Assembly (NCBI GenBank): GCA_965277595.1
Contig: CBDIDH010000002.1
Coordinates: forward strand, 4,588,001-4,652,000
Source: CBDIDH01 sp965277595
GTDB taxonomy: Bacteria > Planctomycetota > Planctomycetia > Isosphaerales > Isosphaeraceae
Direction of reading: 5' to 3'
DNA: 64,000 nucleotides
Within the stretch, counting starts at the first letter, position 1; each line of letters opens with the position of its first letter. Position numbers and translations under genes: made by a program. Shown here in pieces: positions 50,868-60,358 of this stretch. The notes below the pieces were generated by a model. It had not been told where the DNA came from, searched no databases, and saw nothing but the letters and a program-made list of their open reading frames with translations.

Positions 50868-52964
50868 CTAAATCTTCCGCTGGTTCTCGCCCTCAGCCAA
50901 CGCCAATTCCAGCGCCTCCAGACCCACAACAGGCGCCTGGCACGCGAACCGCTCGCAAATGTAGGTCGTTGTCTTCCCGTCGCGAGAAGGGCGATCGGCC
51001 AGGAGGGGGATAACGACCGGGGTCGAAACCGAGGAGACGCTCGGGGCAACCACCTTGTAGGGCAGAAACCGAGCATAAATTGCTTCGAGTGCGGATCGGA
51101 ACTCCGAAAGGTCGGTACCGGCGATCACGGCGAACTCGCGGGGAGGGGCGAGGTCAAAGGAGAGAGCCAGAAGGCTCTGGCCCGCGGCCATCGGCGCTCG
51201 GTCCATGACAGCCTGAACCGATCGCAAGGTGGAGCGCCCGGCTTCGGTCAGGTCGGCCCGTCCGGTCAGGGCGCCGAGGCGGAGCAAGGACGTCGCGGCC
51301 ATCGCGTTGCCCGAGGGCGTGGCGTTGTCGTAGGCGTCCTTCTGGCGGGCGATCAACGCTTCGTGACTCGTGCCCGTGTAAAAGAAGCCGCCGTCGCGGG
51401 CGTCGGCAAACTCGGCGATCATGACACCGGCCAGTTCAACCGCCGCGTCGAGCCAGCGCGCCGTGCCCGAGACCTCGAAAAGCCGGGTCAGACCGTCAAT
51501 CAGGTTCGCATAGTCGTCGAGATAGCCGTTAAGCCGGGCCTGGCCATCCTTGTACGTATGCAAGAGTCGGCCGTCGTCGGTGCGCATCCGATCGAGGAGA
51601 AATCCGGCGGCTTTTTCGGCCGCGATGAGGTAACGCGCGTCCTTCAAGATGCGCGACCCTTCGGCAAGCGCGGCGAGCATCAGGCCATTCCAGGAGGTCA
51701 GGACCTTCGTGTCCTTGCCAGGGGGAACCCGGAGAGCGCGGGCGGCGAGAAGCTTCGATCGATCCTCGGCGAGGTCCGCGCGAAGCTCGGTTTCGGAACG
51801 ACCGAGTTGTCCGGCGGCCTGGTCGATCGGCCGGGGGAGGTTCAGGATATTGTGCCCTTCCCAGTTGCCCGAAGGGGTGACGTCGTAAACCCGGGCGAAG
51901 GTCCGGGCGCGATCGGCGCCGAGGATCGATTCCAGCTCGGCGAGTGACCAGACGTAATATTTCCCCTCGACGCCCTCACTGTCGGCGTCCTCGGTCGAAT
52001 AAATTCCCCCTTCGGGATCGGTCATCCGGCCGAGGACGTAATCCATCGTCTCTCGCGCGGTCTCGGCGTATTGAGGGTCGCCGGTAAGCTGAAAGGCTTC
52101 GAGATAGGTTGACGTCAAGAGAGCGTTATCATAAAGCATCTTCTCGAAGTGCGGGGCAAGCCAGCGCTCGTCGGTGGAATATCGGGCGAAGCCGCCGCCG
52201 AGGTGGTCGTAGATCCCGCCTCGGGCCATCTTGTCGAGCGTGACCCGCGCGGCATGAAGTGAAGGTGCGTCGCCGGTTCGCGCGAATTGTCGGAGCAAGA
52301 CCCGGATATCCATCGGATGCGGGAACTTGGGGGCCTGGCCGAATCCGCCGTGCCGGGCGTCAAAAACACCCAGTAAAGCCCGCGCGGCATTGTCAAGAAC
52401 CTGAACGTCAAAGCCTCCGCGCCCGGGGGGAATCGACCCCACGGTTCTGAGGTGTTCGGTCATCTCGCCGGCCGATTTCAAGACGTCGTCACGTCGGTCG
52501 GTCCAGGCCTGATGGACGCCGAGCAAGACCCGGGGGAAGCCGGGCATTCCGCGCGAGTCGGTCGGCGGGAAATAGGTTCCGCCGTAAAAGGGTTTCAGGT
52601 CGGGCGTGAGGAAGACCGACATCGGCCAACCGCCATGACTGGTCATCGCCTGAACGGCGGTCATGTAAATCTGGTCGAGGTCGGGGCGTTCCTCGCGATC
52701 GACCTTGATGTTGATGAACCGCTCGTTCATCAGGCGCGCGATCTCGGGATTTTCGAAGCTCTCGTGCTCCATGACGTGGCACCAGTGGCAGGCGGAATAG
52801 CCGATCGAGAGAAAAATCGGCTTCTGCTCCGCCCTGGCACGTTCCAGGGCTTCGGGACCCCACGGATACCAATCGACCGGGTTCCGGGCGTGCTGAAGTA
52901 AATACGGCGAGGTCTCGCCCGCGAGCCGGTTGGCGGGGCCTTCCGACGACTTCGAATCCGACAT
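50868..52964 (-). CDS. DUF255 thioredoxin-fold protein (YyaL/SSP411 family)
   Basis: A 698-residue protein of usual family length. The N-terminal thioredoxin-like domain has SPYLLQHARNPVDWYPWG and the redox-type motif YSACHWCHVMEHESFENPEIA, then VDREERPDLDQIYM and GGWPMSVFLTPDLKPFYGGT. The remaining ~500 residues form an alpha/alpha toroid similar to N-acylglucosamine epimerases (LTSWNGLMLAALAEGSR, DGRLLHTYKDGQARL). The biochemical role of the family is not settled. The gene is preceded by a heptad palindrome at 53001. Confidence 0.93.
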   Translation of the reverse strand: MSDSKSSEGPANRLAGETSPYLLQHARNPVDWYPWGPEALERARAEQKPIFLSIGYSACHWCHVMEHESFENPEIARLMNERFINIKVDREERPDLDQIYMTAVQAMTSHGGWPMSVFLTPDLKPFYGGTYFPPTDSRGMPGFPRVLLGVHQAWTDRRDDVLKSAGEMTEHLRTVGSIPPGRGGFDVQVLDNAARALLGVFDARHGGFGQAPKFPHPMDIRVLLRQFARTGDAPSLHAARVTLDKMARGGIYDHLGGGFARYSTDERWLAPHFEKMLYDNALLTSTYLEAFQLTGDPQYAETARETMDYVLGRMTDPEGGIYSTEDADSEGVEGKYYVWSLAELESILGADRARTFARVYDVTPSGNWEGHNILNLPRPIDQAAGQLGRSETELRADLAEDRSKLLAARALRVPPGKDTKVLTSWNGLMLAALAEGSRILKDARYLIAAEKAAGFLLDRMRTDDGRLLHTYKDGQARLNGYLDDYANLIDGLTRLFEVSGTARWLDAAVELAGVMIAEFADARDGGFFYTGTSHEALIARQKDAYDNATPSGNAMAATSLLRLGALTGRADLTEAGRSTLRSVQAVMDRAPMAAGQSLLALSFDLAPPREFAVIAGTDLSEFRSALEAIYARFLPYKVVAPSVSSVSTPVVIPLLADRPSRDGKTTTYICERFACQAPVVGLEALELALAEGENQRKI

Positions 52965-53000
52965 GGGTGCGCACTCTGGAGCGTTGGAGGCGAAAAAATT

Positions 53001-53060
53001 GAGGACCGAGGACCGATGACCAATGTCCGATGGGATGCATTGATCGGTTATCGGTCACTT
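53001..53060. repeat. heptad-repeat palindrome (copy 9)
   Basis: GAGGACC, GAGGACC, GATGACC, AATGTCC on the left and the related TCGGTTATCGGTCACTT on the right, between the DUF255 gene and lpxB. The right arm is more decayed than in other copies. Confidence 0.65.
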
Positions 53061-53096
53061 GGAACCTGGCACGTTTCCCGGGCTGTCCCGGCGCCT

Positions 53097-54314
53097 TCAA
53101 TCGTGGCGGGTTTCGGGCGCCGGGTCAATCGCGGAGACCTGGCGGTCGTGAGGGCCGCGATAGGTAGAGCCGGGCAAAGCCTCAAAGATCGCCAGGGCGG
53201 CGCGGTCCGAGGCCCCGGGCACGGCGACCCGATCGCGCAAGGCTTCCAGCGCCGAGGCGGATCGGGCACGCGCGGCCGGATCGGCCAGCCAGCGCCCGGC
53301 CCAGTCGGCAAGCTGGCCGGAAACGTCGAGATCGGTCAAAAATTCGGGCATCACCTCGGCATCGGCCAGCAGGTTGACAAGGCTGATGTACTTCGCCTTG
53401 ATGAACGGCCGGGCGATGATCAGGTCAATCCGGTTCACCTTGTACAGGACGACCGTCGGCAGCGCTTCCATCATCAGTTCGAGGCCGACCGATCCCGAAA
53501 CGGCCCAGGCGACCTCGGCCAGGCGAATGACCTCGGGCGTCTTCGCGGCGACGACCTCAAGGTGAACGCTCAACGGGAGTTTCGCCTCGGCCACGATCGT
53601 CTCGACGAGGGCCTTGTGGCGGTCGTGCAGGCAGGTGACGACGAACCGAGGGTGAAGCTCGGGCCGGGCCTTCACCAGGGTTTCCGCCGCGCGAAGCATC
53701 ACCGGGAAATTCCGGGTCACCTCCTGCGTTCTCGAACCGGGCAAGATCGCGACGATCGGACCCCCCTTGCGTCGTTCCGCGTCGAGGAACGTCTCATCAA
53801 GAACGCGCTCGGCCAGTTCGTCGAAGTAAGGGTGCCCGACGTAACGCGCCTGCATGACCCCTCGGGCGTGATACCAGGCGGGTTCAAAGGGGAGGCTGCA
53901 AAGCACGTGGTCGACGTACTTTTTCACCTTCTTGACTCGCCAGCCGGCCCAGGCCCAGATTTGCGGCGGAACATAATAAAAGACGGGAATGCCCCGTTCC
54001 TTCGCCTTGCGGGCGATCCACCAGTGCAGGCCCGGGTAATCGATCAGGACGACGGCGTCCGGCTTCTCGTCGCGGAAGTAGCGGTCAGCCTGGTCAACCA
54101 CGGCGAGAAACTTGTGGATGTTCAGCAGGACCCGAAGGAACCACATCACGGCCATTTCAACGAGCGGAAAGAGCACGACCGCCCCGGCCTGCTCCATCCT
54201 CGGCCCGCCAAAGCCGACGAATTCGGTCTCGGGCCTGAGCTTCCGCAACGAATGGATCAGGTTAGCCGCGTGCAGGTCGCCGCTTGGCTCGCCCGCGGAG
54301 ATGAAAATTCGCAT
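53097..54314 (-). CDS. lpxB: lipid-A-disaccharide synthase
   Basis: A 405-residue GT-B glycosyltransferase (family GT19) of normal length. It begins MRIFISAGEPSGDLHAANLI with the conserved SGDLHAA. It continues with EFVGFGGPRMEQAG, VLIDYPGLHWWIARKAKERG, YYVPPQIWAWAGWRVKKVKKY and VGHPYFDELAE. The donor-site region has ILPGSRTQEVTRNFPVML and WAVSGSVGLELMMEALPTVVLY. It condenses UDP-diacylglucosamine with lipid X to form the lipid A disaccharide. It completes a set with lpxD and lpxI. Confidence 0.95.
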   Translation of the reverse strand: MRIFISAGEPSGDLHAANLIHSLRKLRPETEFVGFGGPRMEQAGAVVLFPLVEMAVMWFLRVLLNIHKFLAVVDQADRYFRDEKPDAVVLIDYPGLHWWIARKAKERGIPVFYYVPPQIWAWAGWRVKKVKKYVDHVLCSLPFEPAWYHARGVMQARYVGHPYFDELAERVLDETFLDAERRKGGPIVAILPGSRTQEVTRNFPVMLRAAETLVKARPELHPRFVVTCLHDRHKALVETIVAEAKLPLSVHLEVVAAKTPEVIRLAEVAWAVSGSVGLELMMEALPTVVLYKVNRIDLIIARPFIKAKYISLVNLLADAEVMPEFLTDLDVSGQLADWAGRWLADPAARARSASALEALRDRVAVPGASDRAALAIFEALPGSTYRGPHDRQVSAIDPAPETRHD

Positions 54315-54443
54315 CGAGTTGGCCTCGCGTCCTTGCTTTGCCTTGCCCTGGTTCTGGCTTGTCTTGGCTCGTCAATCCGTTTCGGCGAAGTCCCGGGTCC
54401 GACCCGGTCCAGAAGCACTATAACAAACCGGCCGCCGATCTAC

Positions 54444-55871
54444 CTAGCCCGGTGTCGGTCCGTTGCGCCCGTCCGCGTTGACGGGCAGGTCGTCGGCCGG
54501 TTCGGGCTCGTCGGGCAAGCTCAGTTCCTTGATTCGACGATAGAGGCGAGGACGTGAGATTCCCAGCAATTCGGCGGCCCGAGATTTGTTCTGGCGAGAC
54601 CTGGTCAGGGCGTTTTCAATGAGGCGACGCTCGACCTCGGTCAAAATCTCATCCAGCGGCGTGACCGAGGGCAAGGCGGCGGGCGGAACGTACGCGGCAC
54701 CAAGATGACCGCGAATCGCGGCCGGAAGGTCGCCGGCCTCGATCGCATCGCCCTGGCCTACACCGTGCGCGTCTTCAATAACCCTCGATAGCTCGCGGAG
54801 ATTCCCCGGCCAGTCATACTGGAGGAGCGTCTCCATCGCCTCGTCGCGAAATCCGCCGCGCTGTCGACCCCCTCGCGAATTGGCGCGCTCCAGAAAGTGC
54901 TGCGCCAGCACCGGCAATTCCTCAAGGCGTTCGCGAAGCGGCCGGAGCCGGATGACCAGCGTCGTGATCGCGTAATAGAGATCGGGGCGGAGCCGGTCGG
55001 CCGCGACCGCCGCGTCGGGATCAAGCGTCGTCGTCGCGATCAGCCGGATCCGAAGGTCGAGCGCCGCGGCGAGGCGGGCCTGGATGTCTCGCGGCAGATC
55101 CATCAGGTCGCCCACCTGAAGCGTCGAGCCTTCCGGCGGCGCCAGCGCGGGCAAGAGCGAAGGCCCCGCCGTGTCGTCGGCCGATCCAAAGAGAACGCGT
55201 TCCAAAACTTCCGGCGGAAGCGCCGCGCAGTCGAGCGGGACGAAGGGAGCCTGAGACGTCGCGCCGAGTTGATGGATCGTCCGGGCGACGAGCCGCTTGC
55301 CCGTGCCCGACTCGCCCAGAACCAGCACAGGCACGGTCGACGCGGCGGCGGCAACGACCTGATCGAGCAACCTCCGATGCGCCGGGCCGTGACCGACAAG
55401 ACTGTCCAGCCCGTAGCGGTCCAGCAGCCGGTGGCGAACTTCCAACAACTCCGAACGGAGCCTCTGCGCCTCGGAATCCGGGGCCGTCGGCGGATCTTCG
55501 ACCGGCCGGACCAGGCCGAGCAGCGCGATGAGCCGGCCGTCGTCGTCGTGAAAGGGCCAGTATTCGACCCGCCTCCAGCGCCGTTCGCCCGAGGCGTGGA
55601 TGATGAGGCTCTTCGCTCCCGAGGGCTGACCGGCGATCGCCTCGGCCGGCGGGTAAAAACTACCGCCGACACCCGGCAGGTCGCCCGACCGGTTCGGCCC
55701 ATGACCCCGACAAACAAGCCCGGCCACCGACTCGGCCGAGTGGCCGGTCAGGTCTTCCCAGGCGCGGTTGACCCAGGCCAACCTCAGGTCGGAGGTTAGC
55801 CAGAAGGCCGGCTCGCGAGCCTGGCGCAAGAGTTGATCGAACCGCGAGCCGGAGATGCGCGTCGACGCCAT
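54444..55871 (-). CDS. sigma54-type regulator with degenerate AAA+ domain
   Basis: A 475-residue protein with the order PAS, AAA+, Fis-type HTH. The PAS segment is at 10-110 (FWLTSDLRLAWVNRAWEDLTG). The AAA+ domain has Walker A GESGTGKRLVARTIHQLG and FVPLDCAALPPEVLERVLFG. The GAFTGA loop is absent, replaced by SADDTAGPSLLP, and the Walker B DE pair is replaced in STLQVGDLMDLP. YDWPGNLRELSRVIEDA and the HTH NKSRAAELLGISRPRLYRRI are intact. It can bind DNA but probably cannot remodel sigma54 polymerase. It is transcribed alone. Confidence 0.85.
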   Translation of the reverse strand: MASTRISGSRFDQLLRQAREPAFWLTSDLRLAWVNRAWEDLTGHSAESVAGLVCRGHGPNRSGDLPGVGGSFYPPAEAIAGQPSGAKSLIIHASGERRWRRVEYWPFHDDDGRLIALLGLVRPVEDPPTAPDSEAQRLRSELLEVRHRLLDRYGLDSLVGHGPAHRRLLDQVVAAAASTVPVLVLGESGTGKRLVARTIHQLGATSQAPFVPLDCAALPPEVLERVLFGSADDTAGPSLLPALAPPEGSTLQVGDLMDLPRDIQARLAAALDLRIRLIATTTLDPDAAVAADRLRPDLYYAITTLVIRLRPLRERLEELPVLAQHFLERANSRGGRQRGGFRDEAMETLLQYDWPGNLRELSRVIEDAHGVGQGDAIEAGDLPAAIRGHLGAAYVPPAALPSVTPLDEILTEVERRLIENALTRSRQNKSRAAELLGISRPRLYRRIKELSLPDEPEPADDLPVNADGRNGPTPG

Positions 55872-56052
55872 GTTTCAAGGACGATCGTGCCAGCGGACTG
55901 GAGAGAGATACGCCTGACGACCCATGATCCAGGATCACCCCAGCCGCTCTGGAAGGCAAGGGAAAAGCGCGGAAATTGTCTCGCCACCTCACCACCTCGA
56001 ACGGATCGCCGACCTCGCTCTGAACATCGCCGAGTCGATGATCTACCTGTAA

Positions 56053-56463
56053 GAGGGGTACGGCGGGAAGCTCTGGCTCCTGGAATCGGGGACGGGGACG
56101 GTGGGCGTGGTCGATGAAGTTTCCGGCCGTTACGAGCCGATCGCGACCCTGCCCGGCTTCACCCGCGGACTCGATTTCCGCGGCCCTTACTCCTTCATTG
56201 GCCTGTCTCAAGGGCGCGAAACGGCCGTCTTTAGCGGCATTCCGATCACCGAACGGTTGAAGGAGCGGACCTGCGGCGTCTGGGTGATCGACACCCGGAC
56301 CGGCCGGACGGCGGCGTTCCTTCGCTTTGAAGACGCGGTGCAAGAGATCTTCGCCGTGCAGGTCCTTCCGGGCCGGCGATACCCGGATCTGATCAATAAC
56401 AATCATCACGCCGTCGACGACTCGTTTGTGTTGACCGATGATGCGCTGAGTACCGTCCCCGCG
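56053..56463 (+). pseudogene. C-terminal fragment of a TIGR03032/DUF4915-type protein
   Basis: The plus frame encodes GGKLWLLESGTGTVGVVDEV, then ATLPGFTRGLDFRGPYSFIGLSQ, ERTCGVWVIDTRTG and AVQVLPGRRYPDLI. This matches the last third of TIGR03032-family beta-propeller-like proteins. An in-frame TAA at 56050-56052 directly precedes it and the N-terminal two thirds are missing. The homology fades near 56460, after which the frame runs into unrelated sequence. Confidence 0.6.
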
Positions 56464-56584
56464 ACGATGAGGACGCGATCTGGCGAGCGGACCGAGCCGG
56501 AGATCAGGTCGGCTTCAAGTGAGATTTCAACAGCAAAGGCTGACAACTCCACACGTCTATTTTTTTGAAGAAGAAGGTTCTCGA

Positions 56585-58225
56585 TGGTCCGCCAAAACCC
56601 GTCCCATCGCCTTGTTCCGCCAACGCCGTGGCCGCCCCGTCAGGTCACCGCGCGGGTTCGGGCCGTGGTTGGAGCAGGTCGAGGGGCGGATCTTACTTTC
56701 CGGAAATACCTACACGGTCACGTCGCTCAGCTATTTCGGTGGCGGATCGGGGCTTTCAGGCGATTCGCGCTACGCCATCACTCCGGCCGACACCGTCCCC
56801 GGCAGCACCATCAAGTTCGCGGTCACGGGCACGATCCAACTGACGAGCCAGTTGCCCTTGATCACCGCGAACATGACGATCGACGGTCCCGGCGCGGCGT
56901 CATTGTCGGTGAAAGGGGGAGGCGCGTCGTCAGATTTTCCCGTCATGGTGGTCAAGCCCGGAGTAACGGCCAAGATCTCGGGATTGACCATCACGGGCGG
57001 CAACGTGTCAAAGTCAGGGGATGATCCCTACACTGATGGCGGCGGCATCGTCAACTATGGGACACTGACGCTGACCAATAGTACGGTCTCCGGCAACTCG
57101 GCGAATTGCGACGGCGGGATCTATAACAGTAGCAATGGAAAACTGTCCGTGACCGGCTGCGCCATCTCGGGCAACTCGGCCTACTACAGTGGCGGGTGGA
57201 TCGGTACACGTGGAGGCGATCCGAAGTAGAATTCAGGCAACCTGGTCCTGACCGACACCACGATCTCGGGTAACTCATGTAGCACCAGAGGAGGCGGTCT
57301 CTAAATCAATGGGCCGTCCACGGTGACCGGCTGCGTCATTTCTGACAACACGTCCAGTAATTTCGGGGGCGGGGTCGAAAGCGCGGGTTCCTATTCTCCG
57401 ACGACCCTGATCGACTGCCTGATCACCGGCAATACGGCCACCAGGGTCGGAGGTGGTATCCATGACTCGGAACCCTCACGGGCCAAATATGGAAACCAGG
57501 GTGTCTTCACCGTGACCGGCTGCACCTTCTCGGGCAACTCGGCGAGCTACGGCGGCGGCATCGCGGTCGACGGCCAGCAACCCACCACCGGGACCTTCAT
57601 TCTGGTAGACAGCACCGTCTCGGGAAACAAGGGCACCTTCGGTGTTGGTATGTACAACAAAAGTGCTTCCGATTTGATCAACAGTACATTCGATGGCAGC
57701 TCGGGCGGTACGTCGGGAGCCGGCACTTGCAACGAAGGCCCTCTGACCGTGACCAATTGCACGATCACCGGCAACGGAAGCACCAACGGCGGCGGCTTCC
57801 ATGCCAAGCCCGGTCAAGGTGACGTCATCCTGGCGAACACCCTGATCGCCGGTAACTTCACCGGCTCAAGCCCAGGCACGTCACCGAGCGACATCGTCGG
57901 CGCGGTCGATTCAACCAGCGCATACAACCTGATCGGCGACGCCGACAACCTCACCGGCATGCCGATCGGCCAGCAGGGCAACCAGATCGACTCCGCCAGC
58001 GGCGGGACCCAGATCAAGCCCATGCTCGGCCCGCTCGCAAACAACGGCGGTCCGACCGCAACGGTCGCCCTGCTGCCCGGCAGCCTCGCCATCGACGCCG
58101 GTTGCAATGCCCTGGCGGTCGATCCGACCACACAAACCCCCTTGACAACCGACCAGCGCGGCCATGACTACCTGCGTACCTACGGCAGCGCCGTGGACAT
58201 CGGCGCCTTCGAGAATTGTTCGTGA
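56585..58225 (+). pseudogene. right-handed parallel beta-helix (PMP-repeat) surface protein with two nonsense codons
   Basis: One reading frame runs from about 56585 to 58225 but is broken by TAG at 57227-57229 and TAA at 57302-57304. The N terminus carries a planctomycete sorting-type motif (WLEQVEGRILLSG). The body is rich in polymorphic-outer-membrane-protein repeats (TVSGNSANCDGGI, FSGNSASYGGGI, TITGNGSTNGGG) and ends with the choice-of-anchor Q pattern (GPLANNGGPTATVALLPGS, DIGAFE). Homology is in phase on both sides of each stop. The codons before 56585 are not clearly part of the protein. Confidence 0.8.
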
Positions 58226-58487
58226 CCCTCACGAGCGACAGCCAGGTCTACGCCGAGCCGTTCGACCCGACCGGGACATCCACCGGCGCGTTCACACTGA
58301 CCACGCCCGGGGCGGTGAACAAGGTCGTCGTCTAAACCGAACCGACCCTCACCGGAAGGATGCCAGGTGCGCCGGTTCTTCCGCCGTGTCGCCGTTGAGG
58401 CGACGACACGCTTCAGCATCCCAAGCCAGGCTCGCTCTCAACCGTCTCGACCCCAGGCAACCGCGCGACTCGGCCCGTTTGGAACTC
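58222..58487 (+). other. remnant downstream of the beta-helix pseudogene
   Basis: A short frame (GTG 58222 to TAA about 58335) encodes SDSQVYAEPFDPTGTSTGAF and looks like a piece of a further surface domain in a shifted frame. The remaining ~150 bases up to the repressor gene show nothing recognisable. Confidence 0.35.
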
Positions 58488-59291
58488 TCAACTGGTTCCG
58501 AAGCGGCTCCACGACCAGACGACCTGGCCAATGATCAGGCCCTCGGGCTGGCTTTCGATCTCGACCGGGATCAGCGGATGTTCCTTGCTCGGCTGGTTGG
58601 GCCGAAGGATCAGATGGCGACCGCCGAAGTCGAGCCAGCGAATCACGGGGACGTTCCCCTCGGGATTGGCCGCGACGATCCGCCCCTGAAGGATCTCGGG
58701 GTCAACCACCGAGCGATCAACCGCGACGATCGAGCCGGCGGGCAGAATCGGGTTCATCGAGTCGTCGTCAAGGCGCACGCCGACAGTCTCGTCCGGGTTC
58801 GGCAACCACTGGCGGAAGGCCATGATGAAACCCTCCGCCTTGTCCGGAGCGACCCCATTGCCGGTCAACTCACCCACCGGGATCAAGGGGACCGGAATGA
58901 ATTCCGAGGCCGCGTCGCCGGGAATGTTGTCGATCGCCAGGCTCGGGCTGCTTTTTGATTCGCGTTCCAGTTTTTCCAGGCCGCGACGGATCAATTCGAT
59001 CGGCGATAACTCGGAGACGACCTCGTCAGAGAATCGATGATATTTCGATCCGTTGCCGGTGAGTAGCCATATTGGGCTTGCTCCCGTCTGATCGATGAAG
59101 CTCAGCAAGACTTCCGCGGGGACGGTCACGCCCGTCTCGTAGTTATACCAGGTCCGCGCGGGAAGGTTGAGCCGACGCGCCAGCTCAGGCCCCCCGTGCT
59201 CACCAAATAAGTCCTGGCGGACCTCACGTAAACGCCTCGAAAGCGAAGCTTTTACATTCACGCGAATTCGAGGCGTTTTTTTTCGGGCCAC
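58488..59291 (-). CDS. HTH / S24 LexA-like transcriptional regulator
   Basis: About 267 residues from the GTG at 59291 (starts further upstream to 59408 are possible). The N-terminal region ELARRLNLPARTWYNYETGVTVPAEVLL is an XRE-like helix-turn-helix. The C-terminal half is an S24/LexA-type domain with the serine in RLDDDSMNPILPAGSIVAVD. The lysine of the Ser-Lys dyad is replaced by arginine in NVPVIRWLDF. It may therefore sense or dimerise without self-cleavage. CI-like phage repressors have this layout, but no phage genes are nearby. Confidence 0.8.
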   Translation of the reverse strand: MARKKTPRIRVNVKASLSRRLREVRQDLFGEHGGPELARRLNLPARTWYNYETGVTVPAEVLLSFIDQTGASPIWLLTGNGSKYHRFSDEVVSELSPIELIRRGLEKLERESKSSPSLAIDNIPGDAASEFIPVPLIPVGELTGNGVAPDKAEGFIMAFRQWLPNPDETVGVRLDDDSMNPILPAGSIVAVDRSVVDPEILQGRIVAANPEGNVPVIRWLDFGGRHLILRPNQPSKEHPLIPVEIESQPEGLIIGQVVWSWSRFGTS

Positions 59292-59481
59292 GTCGCTCAA
59301 CCCCCCGGCGCGGACGCTCAAGTAGATCCGTCGCAAGTGACTCGGGTCGACTAATGCGGAAAAATAAGCAAGCTGCATAACAGAAATTGTAAGAAATATC
59401 AAGCGCAAGTAAAGTCATCAAGAACTTTTTCTTAGGCTTAACAATCTCACGGTTGCGTCTGTCGAGGCTGAGGTTAGCATA

Positions 59482-59518
59482 CAAAAACGCCGAGGTCACC
59501 CGTGAAGGGTTCCTCGGC
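59482..59518 (-). terminator. rho-independent terminator of the SUF-associated operon
   Basis: On the minus strand GCCGAGGAACCC and GGGTGACCTCGGC pair with one mismatch around a 5-base loop and are followed by GTTTTT. This is a strong intrinsic terminator about 130 bases after the last gene of the operon. Confidence 0.85.
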
Positions 59519-59647
59519 TTACTTATCCCCAAAAAACGTTCGCCGCCGACAACATCGCGCGGTTTTCGCGTTGGAAATTGACAACAAACGACGGCGAACG
59601 CGGAGCTTTGACGTGGTCTTCCGCCTGTTCAAAAAGGCCCGACCGCC

Positions 59648-59947
59648 TTAAAAGATCCCAAGCTGGTCGCGCGCATCGTCCGACATCCGGTCGGGCGACC
59701 ACGGCGGCGACATCACGAGCTTGACGTTCGCCTTGGTCACCCCTTCGATCTTTTCGAGCGCTCCGACGGCGTTCCGCAGGATCTCCGGTCCCGCAGGACA
59801 GGCCGGAGTCGTCAGCGTCATTTCGACATCCACCTCGTTTTCGCGGCTCTGAATGCTATAAACTAGGCCGAGGTCGACCACGTTGACGTTCAACTCGGGG
59901 TCTTGCACCGTCTTCAAGGCGTTGAGGATCGTTTCCTGATCGGCCAT
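59648..59947 (-). CDS. SUF-associated MIP18/DUF59 protein (SufT-like)
   Basis: A 99-residue protein; the ATG at 59947 has CGAGGA nine bases upstream, unlike the longer frame. It contains the DUF59 signatures DPELNVNVVDLGLVY (16-30) and TLTTPACPAGPEIL with the reactive Cys50. Members help mature Fe-S proteins. It is the last gene of the minus-strand cluster SufD, rhodanese, SufE, Rieske, SufT-like, and ends before a terminator. Confidence 0.9.
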   Translation of the reverse strand: MADQETILNALKTVQDPELNVNVVDLGLVYSIQSRENEVDVEMTLTTPACPAGPEILRNAVGALEKIEGVTKANVKLVMSPPWSPDRMSDDARDQLGIF

Positions 59948-60004
59948 CGTTGAAATCCTCGCAAGGCGAACGGGGTTTGCGGTGATGAATTGCGACTCGG
60001 TCAA

Positions 60005-60319
60005 TCAGTCGTTCAGGGCGACGTAAACATCCTCGCCGCGAAGTTTAACCTGGTGCGTCGCGACCGGTTCAAACGCGGGGAAACTCACCGCCTTGCCCGT
60101 CCGAACGTCGAACCGGGCGCCATGGCGCGGGCATTGAATCTCGCAGCCGCGAAGGTCTCCCTCGGCGAGCGGGCCGCCGTCGTGCGTGCACACGTCGTCG
60201 ATCGCGTAAAGCGTTCCATCGACGTTGAAGACAGCGACCGCCCGGCCATCAACCTCCGCGAGCACCTTGCCCCCCGGTGGAAGATCGGCCCTGGCGGCCA
60301 CCTTGACGAATTCAGACAT
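60005..60319 (-). CDS. Rieske-type [2Fe-2S] ferredoxin
   Basis: A 104-residue protein of the usual size for small Rieske ferredoxins. Ligands are Cys44 and His46 (VCTHDGGPL) and Cys63 and His66 (CPRHGARF). It likely carries electrons for an oxygenase, or within Fe-S assembly, given that it sits 39 bases after sufE and 57 before the DUF59 gene. Small Rieske proteins are common members of SUF clusters. Confidence 0.92.
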   Translation of the reverse strand: MSEFVKVAARADLPPGGKVLAEVDGRAVAVFNVDGTLYAIDDVCTHDGGPLAEGDLRGCEIQCPRHGARFDVRTGKAVSFPAFEPVATHQVKLRGEDVYVALND

Positions 60320-60358
60320 GAGCGTGCGAAACCTTCCTCGGCAATCGGAATCGGGACA

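Noticed and set aside
58488..59291. a prophage marked by a CI-like repressor
   Set aside because: No integrase, structural or replication genes of phage type occur within the window around it.
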